The translations under genes and the position numbers were made by a program. Positions 45,501-54,390 of a stretch of DNA of 64,000 bases are shown here, piece after piece. The stretch is taken from assembly GCA_030065255.1 (NCBI GenBank), contig JASJCX010000001.1:1-64000 (forward strand), read 5' to 3'. A model generated the notes under the pieces. It did not search any database, was not told the origin of the DNA, and saw nothing but the letters and a program-made list of their open reading frames with translations. The stretch comes from Calothrix sp. MO_167.B42. Its GTDB lineage: Bacteria; Cyanobacteriota; Cyanobacteriia; Cyanobacteriales; Nostocaceae. Numbering within the stretch: the first letter of the stretch is position 1; each line of letters begins with the position of its first letter.

Positions 45501-48308
45501 AGCCAAGTTACTGCTATTTTGGGTGATACACAATTAGATAACTGGTTATTCGACCAAAATATTAGCAGTGATTTACCCAGTGGAGATAATTTTGTCACCC
45601 GAACCATTAGTGGTATTGAGGTTAATGCAGGGGATGTACTTGAACTCCAGGGGATTCGAGAAACTAACGAACATGCTCGCATTGATTATGTAGAATTTGT
45701 ATCTGTTGCTCCTCCATCTAACGATTCTGATGATACAGATTCTGACACTAATAATTCCAATACTAATGATTCTAACTCCACTCTCAACCCGCTGCGGATT
45801 GAAGCTGAGGACATGAATTTGTCCCAAGGCTATTATATTGATGATACGGTCTTTAGTGGTACTATTCGCACGGATTCCTATGATAGCCCTAGCATTGCAA
45901 CTACCTCCTTCACTGGTAGTTCTGGTTTCTACAATGTGGTAGTGCGTTATGTAGATGAAAATGATGGTAGTTCTACTGTGAGCATCAATATTGGTGGGGT
46001 AACAGTGGATTTGGTTCTTGACCAGAATAATGGTAATTCCGAATTTTATACCTACACAGTTGCAGAGGGGCTGTATATTGACACCAATGATACAATTACA
46101 ATCCAAGGAACTGCGGAGAATAACGAACACGCTCGCATTGACTACATTGAATTTACCCCCGTTGAATCCAGTGATATACAACTGACAGATAATAGCGATA
46201 TCCTCAGGGGTGGTAGTGGTAATGATGTAATTTTTGGTGATGTTGGGAATGATATCATTTACGGTGAAGATGAGTTTAATGATGGTAGCGTTAACCCTGT
46301 GATTCCCGAGGGTTATACATACTACACTTATGGTCAAAGTACTTACATACTGAGTTCAGCAGCAACGTGGGAAGAAGCACAAGCAGAAGCTCAGAATTTA
46401 GGTGGTAATTTAGTTACCATCAATGATGCTGCTGAAGAAGACTGGTTAAAAAGTACTTTTGGCACCAGTGAAGAGTTGTGGACTGGTTTCACTGATAAAG
46501 ATGCCGAAGGTAATTTTCAATGGGTTAGTGGTGAAGCTGTTACTTATACCAATTGGGTACCTGGTGAGCCGAATAATAGTGGTAATGGTGATAACGCTGA
46601 CTATGTGCGGATGAATTTTAACAACAGCGATTCTGGTTGGGGGGATCTTTCGGGAAATTCTCAACTACGAGGCATCATTGAAATTGACTGGTCCGTTGCT
46701 GGTGGTAGCGATATCCTGGTAGGGGGAGCTGATAGCGATACCATTTACGGAAATTCAGGCAATGATGTTATCTACGGCAATGATATAAATCAAGGTTCAA
46801 CTACAGGAACAACCCAGGGTTTAGTAGCTCATTGGACATTCGATGAAACCAGTGGTACCCAAGCCACAGATGCTACAGGCTCTCACAATGGCAGCCTGAC
46901 TAATTTCTCAAACGATGATGACGATGATGATGATGACGATGACGATAACGGTGACAATAACTCTCAATGGGTTAATGGTCAAGTTGGTAACGCTTTAACC
47001 TTGGATGGCTCCAATGATAGGGTTGTGGTATCTGACGCTCCAGAACTGGATATTACTGACCAGATTACCTTGGCTGCTTGGGTAAATGTTGACAACTTTA
47101 CTGACTGGCAAGGTGTGATCGTCAAGGGAACTAGTAGTCTCCCCTATGCAATGACTCTACATGGTGATGGTAGTATTGGTTTCACCGCCAATTATAATAC
47201 CTCTGGTGGTGTAGGAAGCGGAGAGTGGTTCTCTGACACCAAGCTAACAACTAACCAGTGGTATCATATTGCAGTTACCTATGATGGTGATGCAATTCGG
47301 TTCTACATTGATGGACAACTAGATTCTAATGTTGTCTACACAGATATTACTTTTGCTACAAATTCCGAGTCTTTGGTTCTGGGTGCGGATTTAACTGGTA
47401 GTCATTTGGATGGTGAAATAGATGATGCCCGCGTATATAACCAAGCTTTAAATGATGGGGATATCACAGATTTAGCCCAGCCCCAAGATAGTACAGGTAA
47501 TAGCAATACTATTCCAGATGGGGCAATTACTTATAATGGTAGTGCTTATCTACTCACAGATGGGACTATGAGTTGGCAAGATGCCCAAGCATATGCTGAA
47601 AGTTTGGGTGGCAATTTGGTTACTATTAACGATGCTGACGAGAACCAATGGCTGAAAGATACTTTTGGCGCAACAGAGGCTTTATGGATTGGTTTTTCTG
47701 ATGCGGAAACAGAAGGAACCTGGAAATGGGCTAGCGGTGAAGGTGGAGACTGGGTACAAGGAGAAGCAAATACAGAGATTTATACTGACTGGGCACCTAA
47801 TCAACCAGACGATTATCAAGGAAATCAAGACTACGCTATACTAAACCATATCTGGGATGACAGTACAGATCAGTGGGATGACGTAGACTCTGATGCTTCG
47901 TTCCGGGGAATTATCGAGATTGAATTGTCTGATAGTGACAAACTAACTGGTGGTAGTGGTCATGACATAATCGATGGGGGTATCGATGACGATGTTCTCA
48001 ATGGTACTGATAGTAATGCTGCTGGTTATTTTGAACGGGATACCCTTACTGGTGGAAGTGGTGCAGACACGTTTATACTTGGTGATGCAACACAGGCATA
48101 TTACGCAACCCAAGGTAGTCAAGATTATGCTGTAATCAGTGACTTTACAGCTAGTGAAGATATAGTGCAACTTCATGGTGTTATCAGCGACTACGAGACA
48201 CAAGGACAAGGTAGTGATGTATTACTTTCCCGCAATGGGGATTTGGTGGGGATTTTTGAAGGTGTGGATAGTTTGAATCTCACCAGCGATGCATTCCAAT
48301 TTGTTTGA
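42522..48308 (+). CDS. Giant RTX protein: metzincin protease, lectin and LamG modules
   Basis: 1928 residues, ATG at 42522. Order of parts (approximate): 1-300 N-terminal region; zinc-protease site HETGHIMGFVSGID at about 310-323 with a Met-turn SGIMDPT at about 399-405; TTDG repeats 490-540; Asn-Gly repeats 555-590; three GDSFWSWFGGGDG units 645-690; RTX nonapeptides (GGDGDDLIDGGDGDD) 735-865; two carbohydrate-binding-like beta modules (RIEAEDM...HARIDYVEF) at about 925-1055 and 1085-1208; a C-type-lectin-like module 1257-1383; LamG 1425-1645; a second lectin-like module 1660-1795; RTX tail to the end (DFTASEDIVQLHG). No Sec signal is present, and RTX tails are usual for type I secretion. 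Ca-dependent folding outside the cell is expected. No secretion genes adjacent. Confidence 0.85.
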   Translation: MATINYNYSLDMSIEDMITFELAALIWGSYIEDDIQININVGMTNTLEENVIGGAVPVTHEQNYGIYQEYFQNDITSENDQQAYYYLQDGNTVDFLHNGEVVDGNSQIMLTSAQMKALGMDEALDLDLDEIQDLLNLQNLINELVQQLDDDGHPAYNTANNLKISLDTALNDKLWTQILNNDGYAQLDQYIEGTLTLDASVITYQDETTAQTLAQDLDSALQSSRDLAAQLTLELDSYETQYINQQLNQDQEQLTAVFVQDKGTWTRDLVDPNATDGSILLNDSFTWDYDHSRENEPEEQTIDLLSVALHETGHIMGFVSGIDYSLESETLYSGEEELSNFTPLDLYRFSADSNTADLSGNLFSIDSGNTVLAEFEQGLDSTNPDAHQASHWQDRYDSSGIMDPTLAYGERAEISELDVQTMDVLGYDTNPDAVWAEDGSWTVDLDSLLEDAKQEVADDLGVTVAWVEENVSADYFDAILASGGNTTDNTTDGTTDGTTDGTTDGTTDGTTDGTTDGTTDGTTDGTTDGTTDGTTDGTTDGTTETIDAFKGWWLDNNNTNNTNGNGNGNGNGNGNGNGNGNGNGNGNDNANANGNGNDNLGNNNELIKMWQSAYNAWWSTDANEGTVEIWYEELYKWWFADTIDESTNVGDSFHTWFGGGDGGDSFWSWFGGGDGGDSFWSWFGGGDGGDSFWQQALYSSTSSGVVVDPLPGEQDPNNPNTTINTTVGTGTDDIFGGFIGNDDISGGDGDDLIDGGDGDDTLRGDEGNDTIFGFNGNDQIYGGIGDDLLSGENGNDAIYGEAGADVVFAGAGDDFISGGRGKDFLVAESGDDAVFGGDDDDLIEGEAGSDLLVGEGGRDMIEGGSGNDLIFGDNYEENSYLDIDLNNLRSQFGINSSGNTSNSSSDSDNTSSDSDDTDDTDDGNQNNVVLDPTMRIEAEDMTLVGNYYVENQSFASGGSLVRTDSSGSISTTFTGTSGYYDIVIGYYDENDGNSQVTAILGDTQLDNWLFDQNISSDLPSGDNFVTRTISGIEVNAGDVLELQGIRETNEHARIDYVEFVSVAPPSNDSDDTDSDTNNSNTNDSNSTLNPLRIEAEDMNLSQGYYIDDTVFSGTIRTDSYDSPSIATTSFTGSSGFYNVVVRYVDENDGSSTVSINIGGVTVDLVLDQNNGNSEFYTYTVAEGLYIDTNDTITIQGTAENNEHARIDYIEFTPVESSDIQLTDNSDILRGGSGNDVIFGDVGNDIIYGEDEFNDGSVNPVIPEGYTYYTYGQSTYILSSAATWEEAQAEAQNLGGNLVTINDAAEEDWLKSTFGTSEELWTGFTDKDAEGNFQWVSGEAVTYTNWVPGEPNNSGNGDNADYVRMNFNNSDSGWGDLSGNSQLRGIIEIDWSVAGGSDILVGGADSDTIYGNSGNDVIYGNDINQGSTTGTTQGLVAHWTFDETSGTQATDATGSHNGSLTNFSNDDDDDDDDDDDNGDNNSQWVNGQVGNALTLDGSNDRVVVSDAPELDITDQITLAAWVNVDNFTDWQGVIVKGTSSLPYAMTLHGDGSIGFTANYNTSGGVGSGEWFSDTKLTTNQWYHIAVTYDGDAIRFYIDGQLDSNVVYTDITFATNSESLVLGADLTGSHLDGEIDDARVYNQALNDGDITDLAQPQDSTGNSNTIPDGAITYNGSAYLLTDGTMSWQDAQAYAESLGGNLVTINDADENQWLKDTFGATEALWIGFSDAETEGTWKWASGEGGDWVQGEANTEIYTDWAPNQPDDYQGNQDYAILNHIWDDSTDQWDDVDSDASFRGIIEIELSDSDKLTGGSGHDIIDGGIDDDVLNGTDSNAAGYFERDTLTGGSGADTFILGDATQAYYATQGSQDYAVISDFTASEDIVQLHGVISDYETQGQGSDVLLSRNGDLVGIFEGVDSLNLTSDAFQFV
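43978..44283. repeat. In-frame 12-bp repeats inside the RTX gene
   Basis: At 43978-44151 about 13 units of CAGATGGCACTA/CAGATGGCACCA encode TTDG. At 44206-44283 GGCAATGGTAAC units encode Asn-Gly. Units differ only at third positions, which points to slippage or unequal exchange. Such tracts are length-variable in related strains. Confidence 0.95.
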
Positions 48309-48558
48309 CACTCTCCTGCCTCAAGGCGAGGAGATTCTTGGTTCAAGAAGAGGCTCTTGAGCAGGGTGAGGGGGAGCAGGGGGGATGTTCAGACGGGGAT
48401 TGTACCCCGACGGCAACGAGAACCACTTAAACAAGTGGGGGATTGTGACCCTTGCTCCACTTCGTTTCGCTCAAGGGGGGAAGGGAATATTCCCCCTGCA
48501 AAGAGCTCCCTTCCCCCCTGCTTCTTGTTCAATTCAGCAACGCCTAAAAATAAGTAGC
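48309..48558. other. Intergenic G/C-rich tract downstream of the RTX gene
   Basis: Contains CTCAAGGCGAGGAGATTC and GGGGATTGTACCCCGACGGC then CCACTTAAACAAGTGG hairpins. It resembles short dispersed sequence seen elsewhere in cyanobacterial genomes. No gene is supported. Confidence 0.35.
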
Positions 48559-49239
48559 TCACCCCGTACCAAAACGATAACCTTTACCATAAACACTGTG
48601 AATTAATTGTGTTTCTCCACCCACCTCAATCTTCCGACGCAACAAACGCACTAAAGCTGCAATCACATTACTGCTGGGTTGCTCTCCATGTTGCCAAAGA
48701 TGATGCATAATTGCATTATGAGTCAGCAACTGACCAGAATTTTCCATGAAGTATTGCAGTAACTGACTTTCCTTTTCCGATAATTCAATAATTCTGTCCT
48801 GGCGATAAGCCACTTGATTTTCCCGATCTAGTTGTAAATCCCCTACTACTAGGCGAGTGCTTGGGGGATGGGGTGGAAAATTAGAACGGCGCAATAATGC
48901 CCGCACCCTTGCTAATAATTCTCGTAATTCAAAAGGTTTGACTAAATAATCATCTGCACCAGCATCTAATCCTTGGATGCGATCGTCAAGGGTATCTTTA
49001 GCAGTCAAAAATAATACAGGTGTGGAAATTCCCCGACAACGTAACTCATGACAAATTTCCAATCCTGTCTTCCCAGGCAACATCCAATCTAAAATTAGCA
49101 GATCGTAATTACCTGTTTTTGCCAATTTGCTACCACTAGTTCCATCATAGGCAGCATCAACGCTATACCCCTCACGGGAGAGAATTCTATTTAAAGGATC
49201 TGTAAGTTCAGCTTCATCATCAACTACTAAAATTTTCAT
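48559..49239 (-). CDS. rppA: OmpR/PhoB-family response regulator, RppA-like
   Basis: 226 residues, ATG at 49239. Receiver domain 1-115: acidic pocket Asp7/Asp8, phospho-acceptor Asp51 in LLILDWMLPG, Thr79, Lys101 in YLVKPFELRELL. Residues about 125-222 form the winged-helix domain (ELSEKESQLLQYFMENSGQLLTHNAIMHHLW, VAALVRLLRRKIE, IHSVYGKGYRFG). Overall sequence resembles RppA, a redox- or nickel-responsive regulator in cyanobacteria. RppA normally sits beside its kinase RppB; none is found here on either side, so it is an orphan or paired in trans. The symbol is tentative. Confidence 0.8.
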   Translation of the reverse strand: MKILVVDDEAELTDPLNRILSREGYSVDAAYDGTSGSKLAKTGNYDLLILDWMLPGKTGLEICHELRCRGISTPVLFLTAKDTLDDRIQGLDAGADDYLVKPFELRELLARVRALLRRSNFPPHPPSTRLVVGDLQLDRENQVAYRQDRIIELSEKESQLLQYFMENSGQLLTHNAIMHHLWQHGEQPSSNVIAALVRLLRRKIEVGGETQLIHSVYGKGYRFGTG

Positions 49240-49522
49240 GGCGCTTGTTTGCGACTTGTACCTTTGGAGCCAGAAAGCGGAGGAGTTTAGAGGATGTTTT
49301 AAAAGTCAAAATATTTACACAATAACCTCTCTCCAAACCCCCCATTCCCTTGTAGGGGAGGCTGGGGGATTAGGTTTCCCAGATTTTAGTGTTAAATATA
49401 ATACTTTTGCTCTGATCCTCTTAAGTTAATTTCATTTATTGCTTATTACTTATTACTTATTACTTTTCTCCTAGGGTACTGCTTTCAGCTATTATGATTT
49501 TACTGTGCCCTGACTACCAATT

Positions 49523-50167
49523 ATGCTTACTGTTGCATTACCCAAAGGTGAACTTCTCAAACATAGTATCCGTCTGTTCAAAACTTTAGGTTTAGATTTT
49601 AGTGCTTTTTTGGATTCGGGAAACCGTCAATTACAAATAACCGATACCAGTGGAACCGCTAAAGCTCTACTGGTAAGGGCACAAGATGTACCCGTGTATG
49701 TAGAATATGGCCAGGCACAATTAGGGATAGTGGGTTTTGATGTGTTGAAGGAGAAAAAGCCGCAAGTTGCCCACTTAGTTGATTTAGGCTTTGGTTATTG
49801 TCGGATGTCAGTAGCAGTTAAGCAATCGAGTCCCTATAAATCGCCCTTGGATTTACCAGCCCATGGTAGGGTAGCTTCCAAGTATGTTAATTGTGCCCGT
49901 GAATACTTTCACACCATAGATTTACCTGTGGAAATCGTGCCCTTGTATGGTTCCGTGGAATTAGGACCAATTACAGGCATGTCAGAGGCGATTGTGGATT
50001 TAGTCTCCACTGGGCGGACTTTAAAGGAAAATGGACTAGTAGAAATTGCGACTTTATACGAAAGTACAGCATATTTAATTGCCCATCCCCTCAGTTATCG
50101 TTTAAATCAGGATAATTTAGGCGATTTGGTTGGCAAAATTAGAGAAGCAATTATGGCTCCAGTTTAA
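49523..50167 (+). CDS. hisG: ATP phosphoribosyltransferase, short form
   Basis: 214 residues, ATG at 49523. It joins ATP and PRPP in the first step of histidine biosynthesis. [32 protein letters not shown] and the PRPP-binding [21 protein letters not shown] are the family's key segments. At 214 residues it lacks the regulatory C-terminal domain, so it is the short form that needs HisZ as regulatory subunit, encoded elsewhere. No other his gene is nearby, as usual in cyanobacteria. Confidence 0.95.
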   Translation: MLTVALPKGELLKHSIRLFKTLGLDFSAFLDSGNRQLQITDTSGTAKALLVRAQDVPVYVEYGQAQLGIVGFDVLKEKKPQVAHLVDLGFGYCRMSVAVKQSSPYKSPLDLPAHGRVASKYVNCAREYFHTIDLPVEIVPLYGSVELGPITGMSEAIVDLVSTGRTLKENGLVEIATLYESTAYLIAHPLSYRLNQDNLGDLVGKIREAIMAPV

Positions 50168-50318
50168 AAGACAAATAAAAAATCGGCATTGCTGATTACA
50201 AGGGGTGCTAACAGCCCCCTAACCCCCAATTCTGGGGGGAAAGATAATTTATTGGGAGGGAGTTTGGGAGGTGTGGGGAGTGTAGGAGGGAAGACTGTCA
50301 ACCGTCAACTATCAACCG

Positions 50319-51536
50319 TCAACCAAAAAACTTTTCCACACAACGCACAAATATTTCTACTCCCATTGGCAAAACCGTTTCATCAAAATCAAATCGGGGG
50401 TGATGGTGGGGATAGGCGAGGTTTTTCTCTGGGTTGGCGGAACCTAAAAAGAAATAGCAGCCAGGAACTTGTTCTAAAAAGAATGACATATCCTCCCCAC
50501 CCATAGTTTGACATTCTGGTACTACACCCACAGGAGTTTCCACCACTGTTTGTGCTACGGAACTTACCAATTCGGCCATCCTGGGATCGTTAATTACTGG
50601 TGGATATAAACTCTGATATTCAAGGTGATAATTAGCACCATGACTTTGACAAATTCCGGCAATAATTTGTTCCATGCGCTGGTGGAAAAAGCCTGCAAAT
50701 TCGGGATTAAAATACCTGACAGTACCACCCATCTTAGCCGTATCAGCAATCACATTCTTGGCTGTGCCTGCATGGAGTTCTCCCACTGTTACCACCGCCG
50801 AATCTATGGGATTGACATTACGAGCAACAATGGTTTGCAGGGCGTTGACAATTTGAGCTGCCACCACCACAGAATCAATGGTTTGGTGAGGAATGGCACC
50901 ATGTCCCCCTTTGCCAAAAATTTGACAGCTAAATAATTCTATTGCTGCCATTAAAGCTCCAGGACGGACACCAATGGTTCCTAAGGGGAGGTTGTTCCAT
51001 ATATGTAAACCAATAATTGCGTCCACATCGGGGTTTTTGAGTACCCCTGCCTCAATCATGGGTTTAGCACCCCCTGGACCTTCCTCCGCAGGCTGAAAGA
51101 TAATTTTTACAGTACCATTCAGTGATTCCCGATGGTGGTGCAAATAGTAAGCTGTGGCTAAAGCTATGGCGGTATGTCCGTCATGTCCGCAAGCATGCAT
51201 TATCCCATCATGCTGGGAACGGTAAGGTACTTCATTCAGCTCTTGAATGGGTAATGCATCCATATCCGCCCGAATTGCCAATACTTGGGATTGGGAGGAG
51301 TCGTCTTTCCCGGTAATAATGGCAACAATTCCAGTTTTGGCAATTTCAGTATGATGTTCAATGCCCCATTCCTGCAATTTCTGGGAAATAAAATCAGCTG
51401 TTAACTTTTCTTGGAAACCTAATTCTGGCTTTTGGTGGAATTGTCGTCGCCATTCTACTAGGTGGGTTTGTAATGCTCGGATATCCTGCCTGACATGGGA
51501 TAAATTAACAGAAGGGTTAGGTACAGTAGAAACCAT
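50319..51536 (-). CDS. M20 family amidohydrolase
   Basis: 405 residues, ATG at 51536. Di-metal peptidase/amidohydrolase of the IAA-amino-acid or hippurate hydrolase type. DAL-containing IRADMDALPIQE, HACGHDGHTAIAL and PAEEGPGGAKPMI carry the metal ligands and catalytic acid. A lid domain sits between (SCQIFGKGGHGAIPHQTIDSVVVAAQIV), and MGGEDMSFFLEQVPG is near the end. It removes acyl groups from amino-acid conjugates in the cytoplasm; the natural substrate is not evident. The gene converges on hisG, 150 bp away. Confidence 0.9.
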   Translation of the reverse strand: MVSTVPNPSVNLSHVRQDIRALQTHLVEWRRQFHQKPELGFQEKLTADFISQKLQEWGIEHHTEIAKTGIVAIITGKDDSSQSQVLAIRADMDALPIQELNEVPYRSQHDGIMHACGHDGHTAIALATAYYLHHHRESLNGTVKIIFQPAEEGPGGAKPMIEAGVLKNPDVDAIIGLHIWNNLPLGTIGVRPGALMAAIELFSCQIFGKGGHGAIPHQTIDSVVVAAQIVNALQTIVARNVNPIDSAVVTVGELHAGTAKNVIADTAKMGGTVRYFNPEFAGFFHQRMEQIIAGICQSHGANYHLEYQSLYPPVINDPRMAELVSSVAQTVVETPVGVVPECQTMGGEDMSFFLEQVPGCYFFLGSANPEKNLAYPHHHPRFDFDETVLPMGVEIFVRCVEKFFG

Positions 51537-51822
51537 GACTGAAATTGCCTAAATTAATTGTAATTCTACCTTGAATTAAAAAAAGTCTCTCACTTGAAAG
51601 TTGACGGTTGACAGTTGATAGTTGGCAGTTGAACAATACTGTTCTAATCAATGTTTCCATTGCTATAAAATAAAATACAAAACCTCACCCTGTCCTGTCG
51701 GACATCCCTCTCCTTATTAAGGAGAGGGAAAGATTTTTGCATTGCAAAAAGCGAGGGTGAGGTTCGATTGTAGAGAGAGCATATTATTTAATCTGCTTCC
51801 CTTATTCCATTTTTTCTCTATT
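51537..51822. repeat. Heptamer array and CCTCACCCT-type repeat
   Basis: TTGACGGTTGACAGTTGATAG-type units lie at 51599-51630. CCCTCTCC...GGAGAGGG hairpin flanked by CCTCACCC and GGGTGAGG lies at about 51683-51764; relatives occur near 54072-54130 and 55423-55470. Confidence 0.6.
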
Positions 51823-52491
51823 TTAGTCAGAAATTAGGCTGGGAGAAGTCAAAACAAACACATCCCTTGTACCTCTATCAGCAGTTATGGGTTTAATAGG
51901 AGTAGTAAAGTGGAAAAATTCGCGATCATTAACCAGCAACAATTCCCCCGGCTGTAATATTTTATTAAAAACAGGCTTTTCTTTTTTGGCAGTATATAAA
52001 TGGGTTTGTGCCCCTTGAATATTGTTTCTATCAACAGAAAAAATGCCGATAAAATCTGTACCGTCTTGATGGATTCCTTCTGGTGCCGGATTCCCAAAGT
52101 TCTTCGGTGAACAGCTTGTGCGGATTTGATGTACACCTATTTCTGCTTCTGGATGTAAGTTACAAAAATCTGCAAAAGCCATGATTAACTGTTCAAATAT
52201 ATCAAGTTGAACCAGCCCATCTTCCAACTCAGAAAACTCTCTTTTGATATTACCCACTAAAGGGTTATATTGCCGACTTTGATATAAATATCCATGGGGT
52301 AATTTGATTAGTTTCTCCCCAGCAAATGTGAATCTTGATAATCTCCGGGAACGATATTTACCTTTAATATAAGGGTCAATCGGTAAATTTTCAAAAAACG
52401 GTTCAAAGCCTGCTGGCACTATGGAATTTACCTTTCTTAATTTAAATTGAAAAGTATATTCTCGTTCTACTTCTGCCAATGTTTTTTTCAT
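51823..52491 (-). CDS. 2OG-Fe(II) dioxygenase family protein
   Basis: 222 residues from the ATG at 52491, with GGAGG nine bases before; the ATG five codons upstream overlaps that site and is less likely. The protein fits the 2OG-Fe dioxygenase family that includes bacterial amino-acid hydroxylases such as L-isoleucine dioxygenase. Iron ligands are His141 and Asp143 in GIHQDG and His194 in EFFHFTTPI; Arg209 in RGTRDVFVLTSP would hold 2-oxoglutarate. It probably hydroxylates a free amino acid or related small molecule in the cytoplasm. Substrate unknown. Monocistronic. Confidence 0.8.
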   Translation of the reverse strand: MKKTLAEVEREYTFQFKLRKVNSIVPAGFEPFFENLPIDPYIKGKYRSRRLSRFTFAGEKLIKLPHGYLYQSRQYNPLVGNIKREFSELEDGLVQLDIFEQLIMAFADFCNLHPEAEIGVHQIRTSCSPKNFGNPAPEGIHQDGTDFIGIFSVDRNNIQGAQTHLYTAKKEKPVFNKILQPGELLLVNDREFFHFTTPIKPITADRGTRDVFVLTSPSLISD

Positions 52492-52868
52492 AGGATTTGC
52501 CTCCACCCTACCAGCTTTTCTTTGTGGCAGGTTGATATATATATAGTATGTTATCCCTAATGCAGATGTCGTTAATTAGAATACAAAATTCTACGGTTGA
52601 TAATAGAGGATAACACTCAAATACTCCTCATAGTAATTAAATACATTAATACTTACATTAATTCCGCAAAAGATGAAGATGATGTAAATTTACTTAGTAT
52701 TTAATACTTGTAAAGGTTTGTAAATAAAAATCTGATTACTGAGTCAGTATTTATACTATTTATTCCTCAATTGGTATGATGGAATGCTTGAATTTGGGAA
52801 GACTAAATTTGAGTCCTCTAATGATGACTATAGATAAATTAATTGATATTTGGTAATCGGAGTTTTAT
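52492..52868. other. AT-rich intergenic region
   Basis: Divergent spacer between the dioxygenase and the WecG-like gene. It presumably holds both promoters; no operator or hairpin was recognised. Confidence 0.4.
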
Positions 52869-53996
52869 ATGATTACTCACTCTTCGGAGCGCGTGAATCT
52901 TTTAAATGTTTATTTAGATAACTTGTCTAAAAGAGAGCTTTTAAGCAGGCTGGGTGATGGAGGAATGGTTGTCACACCCAATGTGGATCATTTAATGAAA
53001 CTACAAAAAGATCCAGAGTTTCACCAAATTTACCGCAAATCAGATTATGTCGTCTGTGATAGCCAGGTTTTGTTTTATGCTTCCCGAGTACTAGGTAAAC
53101 CAATTCAAGAAAAGATTTCTGGTTCGGATTTATTTCCAGCTTTTTACCAATACTATAAAGATGATTTGGATGTCAGCATTTTTCTCTTAGGAGGAGTTCC
53201 CGGCTCTGCACAAACTGCAAAGCGGAGAATTAACCAAAAAGTTGGACGAGAGATGGTTGTAGATGTGTATTGTCCACCCTTTGGATTTGAGCATGATGAA
53301 GCAGAAAATGAGAAAATCGTCACTTTGATTAATCGTTCTCAAGCCACTGTCTTAGCTGTGGGTTTGGGAGCGCCAAAACAGGAAAAATGGATTTACAAAC
53401 ACAAAGAAAAATTACCTCAAGTTAAAACTTTTCTGCCTATTGGGGCGACAATTAATTTTGAGGCTGGGTTTGTACCTAGATCCCCTCGTTGGGTGAGTGA
53501 GGTGGGATTAGAATGGATGTATCGTTTAATGTCAGAACCCCACCGACTTTGGAAGCGTTATTTAATAGAAGATTTACCATTTGGTTGGTTGATGATTCAA
53601 CAGTTACTCAATCTTTATCAGTACAATTTACCACTTGGACAATTACTCCAAGAAGCAGATTTACTTTCATTTGAGCAAGTAGAAAGTATACTGGCAATTC
53701 AAGCACAAAATCGACATCGCAAATTTGGTGAATTAGTAGTAGATAGGGGTTGGTTAGAACCAACTACTTTAGATTTCTTTGCCGAACAGTTTCCACAATT
53801 AAATAAGAAGCGAGCACAACAACCTTTGGGAGAATATCTTAAGGCCGCTGCATTATTAAATGAAAGGCAAATTCATGATATATTGCTAGAACAAAACCGA
53901 TATGGTCGGCGTTTTGGCGAAATTGCTGTTAATAAAGGATGGGTTCCTCAAGGTACGGTTAGTTTATTACTTGGTAATATTAAACCAGTTTATTAA
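52869..53996 (+). CDS. WecG/TagA/CpsF glycosyltransferase with extra C-terminal domain
   Basis: 375 residues, ATG at 52869. Residues 1-245 match the WecG/TagA family: VTPNVDHLMKLQKDPEF, SDYVVCDSQVLFYASRVLG, VGLGAPKQEKWI, GATINFEAGFVPRSPRW and the membrane-binding EWMYRLMSEPHRLWKRYL. Such enzymes add N-acetylmannosamine-type sugars to a lipid carrier. Residues about 255-370 are additional (LGQLLQEADLLSFEQVESIL, RRFGEIAVNKGW) and contain two ~55-residue helical units resembling the N-terminal domain of GspE/MshE ATPases. Those bind partners or c-di-GMP in known cases; here it is inference. It probably works on a surface polysaccharide. Confidence 0.85.
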   Translation: MITHSSERVNLLNVYLDNLSKRELLSRLGDGGMVVTPNVDHLMKLQKDPEFHQIYRKSDYVVCDSQVLFYASRVLGKPIQEKISGSDLFPAFYQYYKDDLDVSIFLLGGVPGSAQTAKRRINQKVGREMVVDVYCPPFGFEHDEAENEKIVTLINRSQATVLAVGLGAPKQEKWIYKHKEKLPQVKTFLPIGATINFEAGFVPRSPRWVSEVGLEWMYRLMSEPHRLWKRYLIEDLPFGWLMIQQLLNLYQYNLPLGQLLQEADLLSFEQVESILAIQAQNRHRKFGELVVDRGWLEPTTLDFFAEQFPQLNKKRAQQPLGEYLKAAALLNERQIHDILLEQNRYGRRFGEIAVNKGWVPQGTVSLLLGNIKPVY

Positions 53997-54270
53997 ATAG
54001 GCAATTACCTAACAATAAGAGGTAAGGAAGGTAGATTAAATAATAAATATGCAAATCTATCATCTAGTTGCACAAAAATCTTTCCCTCTCCTTTATAAGG
54101 AGAGGGATGTCCGATAGGACAGGGTGAGGTTTTCCAAGGATTGTTGGCAATTTTACCAATTGTTTGTACACCTTAGCGTTGCTGATTAGGGGGATGATTT
54201 ATTTCGCGCAGAGACGCAAAGACGCAGAGAGAATTAAGGAGTTGGAGAAATTTCATCCCATTATTCAGTA

Positions 54271-54384
54271 ATATCAAATCCGGTTACATCGGAATGATAA
54301 AAAAACCACAGAGGCACAACAGAGCGCAGAGTCAGAGGGAGAAGAAGGAAATTTAAATAATTCCGATACAAACGGAAATGATAT
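54271..54384. repeat. 113-bp inverted-repeat element (copy B, reversed)
   Basis: ATATCAAATCCGGTTACATC at the left and TTTCCGT-like GGAAATGATAT at the right; reverse complement of the element at 29619-29731. It lies just downstream of the ABC permease stop. Confidence 0.85.
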
Positions 54385-54390
54385 AATGCC

